A stretch of DNA of 56,662 bases, taken from assembly GCA_029945665.1 (NCBI GenBank), contig JAQSCZ010000007.1, positions 1 to 56,662 on the forward strand, in the 5' to 3' direction. The notes under the pieces were generated by a model that saw only the letters and a list, made by a program, of their open reading frames with translations, ran no database searches and was not told the DNA's origin. This DNA is from a bacterium. GTDB taxonomy: Bacteria > Bacteroidota > Bacteroidia > NS11-12g > UBA955. Of the stretch, positions 25,919 to 34,221 are shown one piece after another. The translations under genes were made by a program, and so were the position numbers. Every line of letters begins with the position of its first letter. Positions within the stretch are counted from its first letter, which is position 1.

Positions 25919-27585
25919 GATAGTCTAAATTTTCTTTTTCGTTCAATGTATAGTAATAAATCTTCGAGACCCATGGCATTCAAACATTGTGCAGGTTTTA
26001 AATAACCTTTGCGCGCAACATTAACGCCGTATTGCATATCACTTAATCCTTCTTTTTGGTGAGCATCTGGATTGATACTAATAAATGCGCCTTTATTTAA
26101 TGCATAATCTATCCAACGCCAATCCATATCCAAACGGTAAGGATGGGCATTTAATTCAATGGCCACATGATTTGCCACACAGGCATCTATAATATAGGCA
26201 TGATCGATTGGATACCCTGGGCGCATTAAAAGCAAACGACCGGTTGGATGACCCAAAATTGTAGTATAAGGATTTTCAATTGCGCCATTTAAACGCAGAT
26301 GGGCTTTGTCCATATCCATGGTTAAATTACTATGAATACTTGCCACCACAATATCAAACAACATTAAAATATCGTTGGTATAATCTAAACTACCATCTCC
26401 TAATATATCACTTTCGATACCACTTAATATTTTGAATGGCGCCATTTTTTTATTGAGCGCTTCAATCTCATGCATTTGTTCGAGAACCCGTTCCGGCTTT
26501 AACCCATTGGCATAACTAGCAGTTTGAGAATGGTCGCAGATACCAAAATATTGCAGACCCATGCTTTGTGCTTGTCTTGCCATTACTTCTAAGGTATGCA
26601 AACCATCGCTATAGGTAGAGTGATTGTGTAACACGCCCTTTAAATCTTGATAAGTTATAAGTTGATCTTGTTCCTTCAGATGTTCAAGTTCCTTTAAACC
26701 TTCGCGCAATTCAGGTAATATGAAAGGCAAGTTTAGTGCCTCATACACCTTTTTTTCCTCATCAAAAATACTGGCAAGCGAGTCAAATTTTATTAAGTCG
26801 AGATGGCCTTGTGTGCTTGTTCTTCGCAGCAATTCATTGCCCCATCGATCATCGGTCGTTTCATAAATTCTGACATTAACAGCTTCTGCATATTGAAATA
26901 AATGGTGGTCATCTAATACGTCTATGAGTTCGAATTGATGTTCAGCTAAGTCATCACTTAAGGCTTGCAAATCACTACAAACCACTAAATAATCCAAGTT
27001 TCCAATGACGTCGTTCATCCGTCTATAATCGCCAGTTACTTCATATTGTTCTACAAATTCTGAGGCTTCGAACAAATCATTTATGATTTTTACAACTGGT
27101 TTTAATTTTGCCCAATGAAATTTACCCTCTTGACTGAATTTAAACTCAATATCACTGATTATTTGGGCTTGGGTTTTAAAACCAAAACCTTTGACTTCCA
27201 CCAAGCGATTTTCACGACAAGCATCTAACAAATCTGGAATTGAGGTAATACCAACCTCCTTCCAAAGTATTTCAACTTTTTTAGGACCAAGGCCTTTTAC
27301 CTTTAAAATATCTAGGACCCCTTTTGGAGTTGCCGCTAATAAATCATTTAGGTCTTCAAATGAACCGGTTTGGATTATTTCAAATACTTTCGGCACAAGA
27401 CCTTTGCCTATTTGAGGCACTTTGCCGAGTTGTTCTTCAGTCATCTCAGCCAATGGCTCTCCTATTTTTTTAATATTATAGGCCGCTCCAGCAGTGGCTC
27501 TTACTTTAAAGGCATTGCCACCATGCAACTCATAAAGTTTTGCATAGGTTGAAAGAATATTTGAAATACCTTGGTTATCGAGCAT
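25915..27585 (-). CDS. PolX-type protein: HhH, degenerate Pol beta domain, PHP nuclease
   Basis: 556 residues, near normal PolX length. Helix-hairpin-helix segments occupy about 45-150, the Pol beta-like nucleotidyltransferase about 160-290, and the PHP phosphoesterase 315-556. The PHP metal ligands are intact (HNHSTYSDG at 320-328, CDHS, IHS, GHP, NPDAH). In the polymerase domain the usual GDIDxL, whose two Asp bind metal, reads GNLDYL (195-200), so the first Asp is Asn196, and GSYRR reads GDYRR. Exonuclease or AP-site processing is therefore plausible, but polymerase activity is doubtful. A TATGTTTG -7 element lies about 10 bases before the start. Confidence 0.85.
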   Translation of the reverse strand: MLDNQGISNILSTYAKLYELHGGNAFKVRATAGAAYNIKKIGEPLAEMTEEQLGKVPQIGKGLVPKVFEIIQTGSFEDLNDLLAATPKGVLDILKVKGLGPKKVEILWKEVGITSIPDLLDACRENRLVEVKGFGFKTQAQIISDIEFKFSQEGKFHWAKLKPVVKIINDLFEASEFVEQYEVTGDYRRMNDVIGNLDYLVVCSDLQALSDDLAEHQFELIDVLDDHHLFQYAEAVNVRIYETTDDRWGNELLRRTSTQGHLDLIKFDSLASIFDEEKKVYEALNLPFILPELREGLKELEHLKEQDQLITYQDLKGVLHNHSTYSDGLHTLEVMARQAQSMGLQYFGICDHSQTASYANGLKPERVLEQMHEIEALNKKMAPFKILSGIESDILGDGSLDYTNDILMLFDIVVASIHSNLTMDMDKAHLRLNGAIENPYTTILGHPTGRLLLMRPGYPIDHAYIIDACVANHVAIELNAHPYRLDMDWRWIDYALNKGAFISINPDAHQKEGLSDMQYGVNVARKGYLKPAQCLNAMGLEDLLLYIERKRKFRLS

Positions 27586-27686
27586 ATACGCTTACAAACA
27601 TAAGTCGAATTTAGTAAATTACATTGCAAGAAATTTTGCTAAACAATTTAGCAAAACGATGTAATTATGCACAAATACTTGGGGAT

Positions 27687-27719
27687 ATTGAGGAGAATTT
27701 AATAGAAATAATATATTTG
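27687..27719 (+). promoter_or_regulatory. Probable dprA promoter
   Basis: ATTG (27687-27690), 21 bases, TATATTTG (27712-27719). The -7 box is exact, and the -33 box has one mismatch. The leader to the dprA ATG would be about 80 bases. Confidence 0.5.
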
Positions 27720-27803
27720 CATGGAAGGGCGTTTAAATATTGAAATAAACTTTTTAAAAGCAGTTTCGATTTTAAACAAATATCAAAAAAACAAAACGAA
27801 AAC

Positions 27804-28898
27804 ATGTCTCCTGAATTACCTTATCAGATGGCGCTTACTATGGTGCAGGGTGTTGGAAATACAGTTGCCAAAAACCTCATCAGTTATTGTGGCAGCGCCC
27901 AAGGTGTATTTTCCGAAAAGAAATCATTCTTAAAAAAAATTCCAAATATTGGTGAATTTACTGCGAACAATATTGCAACATTTAATGGTTTTGAAGAAAT
28001 AGACCAAGAGATTAAGCGCATCGAAAAGCACAAAGTAAAAACCCTGTTTTATTTAGATAAATCCTATCCTTATCGCCTAAAAAACTATGAGGATAGTCCT
28101 ATATTAATGTATTATAGAGGCACCGCAGATTTAAACCACGACCGAATTATATCCATCGTAGGCACTAGAAAAGCAACGGTGTATGGCAAGCAATTTACGG
28201 AACAATTGTGCGAAGCATTCAAACAACACAATGTTTTAATTACCAGTGGCCTGGCTTCAGGTACAGATACGAATGCCCATAAATACAGTTTAAAAAACAA
28301 TATACCAACAGTAGGAGTTTTAGGTCATGGGTTACAAACTATTTTCCCAACGGACAATCGAAAACTGGCCATAGAAATGTTGGACAACGGTGGCTTACTT
28401 ACCGAATATCGATTTAATGCGCCTGGTGTAAAAGAAAATTTCCCTCAACGCAACCGCATTGTTGCAGGCATGTGTGACGCCTTAATTGTAATTGAAAGTG
28501 GCAGTAGAGGTGGCAGTTTAATTACAGCCGAAATTGCCAATGGATATAATAAAGATGTTTATGCCCTACCAGGAAAAATAACAGATCCATGGAGCCAAGG
28601 TTGCAACAATTTAATTCATCAAAACAAGGCGGCGATTATAGAAAGCATCGATGAATTAATAAAAGTTTTAGGATACGATCAAAAGATAAAATCGAGGGCG
28701 GCTCAGTTATCTTTATTACAACATTTAAGTGATCCTGAAATGAAAGTCGTTAATTATTTAAGAGAAGGAGAAAAAGGGATAGATGATTTGCATTATGAAA
28801 CCCAAATCAATGTTAGTCAGTTGGCTTTAATCCTTTTGGACCTGGAATTTAATGGCATCATTAATAGTTTGCCTGGCAAAAAATATGCGATGAAATGA
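27804..28898 (+). CDS. dprA: DNA-processing protein DprA
   Basis: 364 residues. An N-terminal helix-hairpin-helix (VQGVGNTVAKNL, IPNIGEFTA) precedes the Rossmann-like domain with SIVGTRKATVYG, TSGLASGTDTNAHKYSL, GVLGHGL, FPQRNRIVAG and GSRGGSLITAEIA, then a short winged-helix tail. DprA protects incoming single-stranded DNA during natural transformation and loads RecA; no other competence gene is in the window. The ATG at 27804 is chosen as it starts the conserved HhH region. Confidence 0.96.
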   Translation: MSPELPYQMALTMVQGVGNTVAKNLISYCGSAQGVFSEKKSFLKKIPNIGEFTANNIATFNGFEEIDQEIKRIEKHKVKTLFYLDKSYPYRLKNYEDSPILMYYRGTADLNHDRIISIVGTRKATVYGKQFTEQLCEAFKQHNVLITSGLASGTDTNAHKYSLKNNIPTVGVLGHGLQTIFPTDNRKLAIEMLDNGGLLTEYRFNAPGVKENFPQRNRIVAGMCDALIVIESGSRGGSLITAEIANGYNKDVYALPGKITDPWSQGCNNLIHQNKAAIIESIDELIKVLGYDQKIKSRAAQLSLLQHLSDPEMKVVNYLREGEKGIDDLHYETQINVSQLALILLDLEFNGIINSLPGKKYAMK

Positions 28899-28944
28899 AT
28901 GAGGTTTGACAAATGATTTAAATAAAATTAATTAGCCTAGCTCC

Positions 28945-29030
28945 ACTTCGACGTACTTCGACACACTTCGACAAGCTCAGTGTGACGGGCTCAGTGTGAC
29001 GGGTTCAGTGCGACTGGTTCAGTGTGACTA
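28945..29030. repeat. Short tandem repeat array between dprA and the AsmA-like gene
   Basis: Three copies of ACTTCGAC with a 10-bp period (28945-28972) run into four copies of a 14-bp unit, consensus GCTCAGTGTGACGG (28975-29030), the last two diverged. The junction CTTCGACAAGCTCAGTG resembles dispersed intergenic repeats known from many bacterial genomes. It lies between two convergent genes and has no coding sense. Confidence 0.85.
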
Positions 29031-29075
29031 GACCTATAGCAATTAAATAAAACATACCAATTGGTATGTAATTTC

Positions 29076-31802
29076 TTACCCCTTCTTCTTCAAAATACCA
29101 TCAATACCACCTTTGATTTTATCCTTGGCTTTTTGCTCCGCATCGGCTTTTGCTTTATCGGCTTCGGCTTTCACTTTTTCCTCTAATTTGCGTTTTTCAT
29201 CGGCTGCCTTTTGCTCCAATTCTAGTTTCTTAGCATTTGCGGCATCTATTCCTTGCTGTTTGATGCGATTTAATGAATCGATTGCCTTTTGCTTGGCAGC
29301 TTCTGCTTGGCGCTTACCTTCGGCAATAACAGCTTGTTTCTTAGCCTCTGCTTGATCTAGCAATTGATTTTTAAGATCATCGACTAAATTCTTTTTCGCA
29401 TCGTGTAAGCTAATTTTCACATCGGGGTTTGTAAAGAAACCGCTCACTATTACATCGACATCAACAATCTCACTCAATGATAAATTAATTCCTTTGGCTT
29501 TGGCTTGGTTGGTTAAGTTATTCAATGCAGTGTTGGCTACACCAAAATCTTTGCGCGGTATTGACAATTTGGCAATGTATTGCATACTTTGATCGAGTGC
29601 AGAATAGCCGCTAATCTTGGCTTTGGCACCTTCCCATAATGGCAACAACATAGAATCCATATTCACTTTCCCATTCAATATATTGAGTTTGAAATTAAGA
29701 TTTTTCAATGTAAGATTTTTCAATTTGTCAATCTTTAATTTATCTGCTAAGATGTTTAGTATCGGTAAATTTTTTACAGCGGCTTCGGCTATTCCCATTT
29801 GTATAACGCCAGAAACTGTTGGATAATTAACGCTTAAATCTTGATTAAAATTATTACTTAAATTAATTTTGGCATTAAATAAACCTTCGGTGTATTTAGC
29901 GATTGGCATTAGTTTTTTTACCATATCAAAAGCATTGAAGGTTTGAAATATATCTAGGGATTTTATTCCAAAGTCGACATTACTAAATGGAAATTTAGGT
30001 GTATGACAATCATAAGCTCCATCTAAAGTCATACTTCCACCAAGCATATTAACACCAACTTGACTGAACAACATTTTTTTATCTTTTAAAATAATTGTGC
30101 CTCCCAAATTTGTCATTACCAAGTTATCGTAAACCAGTTTATTAATTTTTGAATTAAGTGTAAAATCAATGTTACCTGGAATTTCGAAGGCTTGCAATGG
30201 GATACTATCTGCAGCGGTTGGCTCTTTTTTAACAGGTTCTTCTGTTAAAAACTCATTGGCATTAAAATAATCAGACTTAAGATTAAACGAACCTTTCAAT
30301 AATTGATCCTTCAACATGTATCCAAAAAGATTATCAATTTTACCATTCAAATCAAAATCACTCATGCCCACTTGCCCTTTCAAAGTTTTCAATTCAACCG
30401 TTGCAGGATTAAAAGACAACTCGGAATTCAGAGTAGTACCTTGTTTCAAATTTTCAGGATCTTTGTAATGAAAATTCTCGGCGGCAATTGTTCCAGAAGC
30501 ATCAAATTTTTCTAAATCCTGTTTTTCTATACTGCTTACATGTCCTTTAAACTTAACATCACTTTTTATTAATCCACTAATTTCTGTGGTGGATTCAAGC
30601 GGTATAAAACTTCTAAATTCGGTTAAATTAACATTGCCTTTTAGTTGACCATCCACATATGGATCGGTCATTGGTGTTTTCACTAATAGCTTTGCAAACA
30701 CAGGTTCTCCAGCAATATTGGCATCAAAACGGCTAAGATTAATAATCGTATTATTCATAATGCCAGAAGGATTATCTATATCTAAATTCACAAATACATT
30801 TTGCAAAGATTTTGGCAAATCGGGGTATTGAAAATAACCATTGTCAATGTCTAATTTCATTCCAAAACCCGGCATTAAATCATCGGTCATTTTCCCTTTA
30901 AAATAACCACTGAAAGCCAATTTACCTGTTGCTTTGGCCTTATCGAAACTCTTTGAATATACCCCCGGAATCAGAGACATGATGGTTTTAAAATCAGCTG
31001 TTTTACTTTTGAATTTAATATCAAAATCCATGTCGTTATCATTCATATCAACAAACCCTTCACCGCCAATATTTAGTTGATTTAAAAGAATATCATTATC
31101 ACTAAAGGTAAACTTCATATTCTTCATATCCATATCGAGATTTACTTTCAAAGTACTGGTGACTTTGTGTAAATAATCAACTCCGCCATAAGCAAGGGTT
31201 AATTCTTCGGCTGTTGTATTGGTTTGCAATAAAAAATTATCCGATGTAAAATCACCACTTAGTTCGTGGTTAAAATGCTTTAGCAAGGTTTTAAAAGTCA
31301 AACTTCTATCGTCATAACTTAAGTAACCATCTTTTATTTCTAGTTGCTTAAGTGCTAAATTAAATTTCGAAGGGGTGGTATCTTGCAATACTTGGCTGGT
31401 ATCCGCTTTTGTAATATCCCAATTGGCTTTGCCATTTTCGAGCACAATTAAATTAATGTAAGGTTTGGTAAGACTGATGCTATTGATATCAATTTTATCA
31501 CCATTTATTACACTCATTAAATCTAAGTTCGCTTTGAAAATTGGCAAGTAAACCAATGTGTCGCCATTGAAAGAGTCTTTACCAATAATTGACAAATGCT
31601 CGATACCGATGCTTAATTTCGGAAAACTACGAATCAGGCTAATACTGATATCATCATTGAAATTCAAGGTAGCATTTAAACTTTTATTAGCCTCCACTTT
31701 TAATAAAGAAACAATTTTTCCCTTGAATAAAAAGGGTGCAATTAGCAATAAAACAAGGATTACAAGCAATGATATGCTGGTTATTTTTAGGAATTTTTTC
31801 AT
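29076..31802 (-). CDS. AsmA family inner-membrane protein with charged coiled-coil tail
   Basis: 908 residues. One N-terminal membrane helix (5-29) is followed by a long beta-rich AsmA-like domain (KSLNATLNFNDDISISLIRSFPKLSI; GKANWDI; DGAYDCHTPKF; GVANTALNNL). Such proteins are bridge-like lipid carriers or outer-membrane assembly factors. The final 100 residues are a Lys/Ala/Glu/Gln-rich predicted coiled coil. A TAAATTTG -7 element (31821-31828) lies about 15 bases before the transcript start codon. Function within the family is inference. Confidence 0.85.
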   Translation of the reverse strand: MKKFLKITSISLLVILVLLLIAPFLFKGKIVSLLKVEANKSLNATLNFNDDISISLIRSFPKLSIGIEHLSIIGKDSFNGDTLVYLPIFKANLDLMSVINGDKIDINSISLTKPYINLIVLENGKANWDITKADTSQVLQDTTPSKFNLALKQLEIKDGYLSYDDRSLTFKTLLKHFNHELSGDFTSDNFLLQTNTTAEELTLAYGGVDYLHKVTSTLKVNLDMDMKNMKFTFSDNDILLNQLNIGGEGFVDMNDNDMDFDIKFKSKTADFKTIMSLIPGVYSKSFDKAKATGKLAFSGYFKGKMTDDLMPGFGMKLDIDNGYFQYPDLPKSLQNVFVNLDIDNPSGIMNNTIINLSRFDANIAGEPVFAKLLVKTPMTDPYVDGQLKGNVNLTEFRSFIPLESTTEISGLIKSDVKFKGHVSSIEKQDLEKFDASGTIAAENFHYKDPENLKQGTTLNSELSFNPATVELKTLKGQVGMSDFDLNGKIDNLFGYMLKDQLLKGSFNLKSDYFNANEFLTEEPVKKEPTAADSIPLQAFEIPGNIDFTLNSKINKLVYDNLVMTNLGGTIILKDKKMLFSQVGVNMLGGSMTLDGAYDCHTPKFPFSNVDFGIKSLDIFQTFNAFDMVKKLMPIAKYTEGLFNAKINLSNNFNQDLSVNYPTVSGVIQMGIAEAAVKNLPILNILADKLKIDKLKNLTLKNLNFKLNILNGKVNMDSMLLPLWEGAKAKISGYSALDQSMQYIAKLSIPRKDFGVANTALNNLTNQAKAKGINLSLSEIVDVDVIVSGFFTNPDVKISLHDAKKNLVDDLKNQLLDQAEAKKQAVIAEGKRQAEAAKQKAIDSLNRIKQQGIDAANAKKLELEQKAADEKRKLEEKVKAEADKAKADAEQKAKDKIKGGIDGILKKKG

Positions 31803-31977
31803 ACTATAAATAGGTACTTACAAATTTAGTGCAAAATTATCAAAGGCATTTACACAAATGCTTGTTTCAGATAAAAGTAACCTTTAAATAGACAGTTTGC
31901 TTCTTATCACATATTTAACTAATTGCCTAAATCAATCAAAGAGAAAAAAACCGCCTATTGCTTAACAAATATTCATA

Positions 31978-32010
31978 TTTGCGATTACTAAATATTTTCT
32001 AATACCTTTG
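31978..32010 (+). promoter_or_regulatory. panB promoter
   Basis: TTTG (31978-31981), 21 bases, TACCTTTG (32003-32010). Transcription should begin about 2 bases before the ATG at 32016, giving an almost leaderless mRNA. Confidence 0.7.
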
Positions 32011-32015
32011 AGGCC

Positions 32016-32837
32016 ATGTCAGTGACTCCAATCAAACCTGTTAAGCGTGTAACAGTTCATACGCTTGAAGAAATGAAACAAAGAGGTGAAAAAATAAGCA
32101 TGCTTACTGCTTATGATTATTCACTCGCTAAAATTGTGGACGATGCCAATATCGATGTCATCTTGGTAGGCGATAGCGCCAGCAACGTAATGGCCGGCCA
32201 CGAGACCACTTTGCCCATAACACTCGACCAAATGATTTATCATGCATCATCTGTTATTAGAGCTGTAAAACGCGCTTTGGTAGTGGTTGATTTACCTTTC
32301 GGTTCATACCAAGGCAATAGCAAAGAGGCCCTTAATAGCAGTATCCGCATTATGAAAGAAAGCGGTGCCCATGCCATTAAACTAGAAGGTGGCGAGGAAG
32401 TAACAGAATCTGTCAAAAGGATTATTAGTGCCGGTGTACCAGTAATGGGTCACTTGGGCTTAACACCACAAAGTATTTATAAATTTGGTACTTATGCTGT
32501 TCGTGCTGTAGAAAAAGACGAAGCCGACCGCTTACTTAAAGATGCTAAAATGTTGGAAGAAGCAGGCTGTTTCGCATTGGTACTCGAAAAAATCCCTGCC
32601 GAGTTGGCTACACAAGTTGCGGCTATGTTAACCATCCCTGTGATTGGTATTGGCGCCGGTGGTGGTGTAGATGGACAAGTTTTGGTATTGCATGATATGT
32701 TGGGTATTAATAAGGATTTCAGTCCAAGGTTCATGCGCCGCTATCTAAATCTTTACGAAGAGATTAAATCTGGGGTGGAGCAATATATTACTGACGTGAA
32801 GGCGAAGGATTTCCCGAACGAAGGAGAGCAGTATTAA
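32016..32837 (+). CDS. panB: 3-methyl-2-oxobutanoate hydroxymethyltransferase
   Basis: 273 residues, normal PanB length. Characteristic stretches are [57 protein letters not shown] and [15 protein letters not shown]. It transfers a hydroxymethyl group from methylene-tetrahydrofolate to 2-oxoisovalerate, the first step of pantothenate and coenzyme A synthesis. No other pan gene is adjacent. Confidence 0.97.
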   Translation: MSVTPIKPVKRVTVHTLEEMKQRGEKISMLTAYDYSLAKIVDDANIDVILVGDSASNVMAGHETTLPITLDQMIYHASSVIRAVKRALVVVDLPFGSYQGNSKEALNSSIRIMKESGAHAIKLEGGEEVTESVKRIISAGVPVMGHLGLTPQSIYKFGTYAVRAVEKDEADRLLKDAKMLEEAGCFALVLEKIPAELATQVAAMLTIPVIGIGAGGGVDGQVLVLHDMLGINKDFSPRFMRRYLNLYEEIKSGVEQYITDVKAKDFPNEGEQY

Positions 32838-33023
32838 TTACCATCGTTTTTTACAACACCGCGAAGCAACTATGAAGTAATAAGCAATGAGAGGGAATAT
32901 TGTTTTTTGGCAAACAGGGTCAACCCCATTAACAATTAACCGAATAACTTTTTAACACTTACCCTATATGTTTATTCAAAAATTTAATATGAATATGTTT
33001 TATTTAATGGTTAAAATTGTAGT

Positions 33024-33500
33024 ATGAAAAAATTAAATAAAATAGGTATTAATCAGGAACTGAGTATCCAATTGGCCGACAAGCTCAATGTATTATTGGC
33101 CAACTACCAATTATTTTATATCAATACCCGTGGTTTTCATTGGAACATTAAAGGCGAAAAATTCTTCGAGTTGCATTTAAAATTCGAAGAATTATATAAC
33201 GACTCATTATTAAAAATAGATGAAATTGCCGAGCGTATTTTAACATTAGAAAAAGTACCTTATCACGCATTTGCCGATTATTTAAAACACTCCGCCATTC
33301 AACCAGCCAAGCATATAAGTGATGGCAAAAAAGCTGTTAAAATAGTATTAGATAGCTTCTGCGAATTATTGGTATTAGAACGTGATATATTAAAACTTTC
33401 TGCCAAGGCCGACGATGAAGGCACCAATGCGATGATGAGCGACTATATTCGTGAGCAAGAAAAACTGGTTTGGATGCTTAGTGCTTTCCTTGAAAAATAA
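33024..33500 (+). CDS. Dps family DNA-protecting ferritin-like protein
   Basis: 158 residues. The Dps ferroxidase motif is HWNIKGEKFFELHLKFEELYND...IDEIAERI, supplying His, Asp and Glu ligands at the dimer interface. Dps shells store iron, consume peroxide and bind DNA in starvation. A weak TAAAATTG -7 element (33012-33019) abuts the start, leaving almost no leader. The Lys-rich N-terminus (KKLNKIG) may contact DNA. Confidence 0.93.
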   Translation: MKKLNKIGINQELSIQLADKLNVLLANYQLFYINTRGFHWNIKGEKFFELHLKFEELYNDSLLKIDEIAERILTLEKVPYHAFADYLKHSAIQPAKHISDGKKAVKIVLDSFCELLVLERDILKLSAKADDEGTNAMMSDYIREQEKLVWMLSAFLEK

Positions 33501-33506
33501 TTTTCT

Positions 33507-33537
33507 TTTGTATTAAGCTTTTCTCTTATTAACTTTG
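33507..33537 (+). promoter_or_regulatory. Consensus promoter of the 33546 gene
   Basis: TTTG (33507-33510), 19 bases, TAACTTTG (33530-33537), an exact match. The start codon at 33546 would lie only about 5 bases from the transcription start. Confidence 0.8.
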
Positions 33538-33545
33538 ATTAAAAA

Positions 33546-34217
33546 ATGAGTATAGCAAGGTTAATATTCTTACTACTATTAGTTTCTGTGTTTAAAATTT
33601 CTTTAGCGCAAGATAAAGTGAACAATATTGATATAATTTGCCAAACTTTTTTGAATGAAAATCCAATTCCAAACCACACTTTATTTCAAAAAATAATTGC
33701 GCAAAGAAAACCCAATCATTTATTAACTCGACTAGATACAATTACTGCCGATTATGTCTTTATAATTGAGACAATTAATTCTAAAAGCGAAGCCATATCA
33801 ATAGAAGAATATTATTTCATAAAAGAAGACACCATCCCCAAAAAGTATTACGCTGACAGCCAATTCTATTCCCCGAAAAGAATTTATCGCAACACCGAGT
33901 TTGAATATTATTTTAGTTTAACGAGATATTGGGAAACTTTAAATCCAATGCTGCGCAAATTTGATACTTTACAGCCCTATCAAACGCTTTCATATAATCC
34001 ATTTATTATTATTTCATTTGGTTGTGTGGTTTTTGAAGAAATAGAAGCGATGCAAGCTGCTGAAGAAAAAAACAAGCGCATAAAGGAACTCGAAAAGATT
34101 TACCAAATTTTAACTTTGGTAGATAAGGTTCATCACAGAACCATTGTCTCATTTCAAATTCCTCCACAAACCTTTAATTTCATTGTTCGCAGATATAGCC
34201 CTGAAGGGGATTTTTAA
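33546..34217 (+). CDS. Secreted protein of unknown function
   Basis: 223 residues with a signal peptide (MSIARLIFLLLLVSVFKISLAQ). The mature protein is hydrophilic, with aromatic-rich stretches (EYYFIKEDTIPKKYY, EFEYYFSLTRYWETL) and a Glu/Lys-rich helical segment near 170-195. I recognise no domain. It has its own perfect promoter and ends 4 bases before the convergent ppk1 gene. Confidence 0.75.
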   Translation: MSIARLIFLLLLVSVFKISLAQDKVNNIDIICQTFLNENPIPNHTLFQKIIAQRKPNHLLTRLDTITADYVFIIETINSKSEAISIEEYYFIKEDTIPKKYYADSQFYSPKRIYRNTEFEYYFSLTRYWETLNPMLRKFDTLQPYQTLSYNPFIIISFGCVVFEEIEAMQAAEEKNKRIKELEKIYQILTLVDKVHHRTIVSFQIPPQTFNFIVRRYSPEGDF

Positions 34218-34221
34218 ACCA

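Noticed and set aside
27721-27933. Frame starting right after the dprA -7 element, a possible leader peptide
   Set aside because: It overlaps dprA in another frame by 130 bases and the peptide shows no conserved feature; DprA has its own conserved start.
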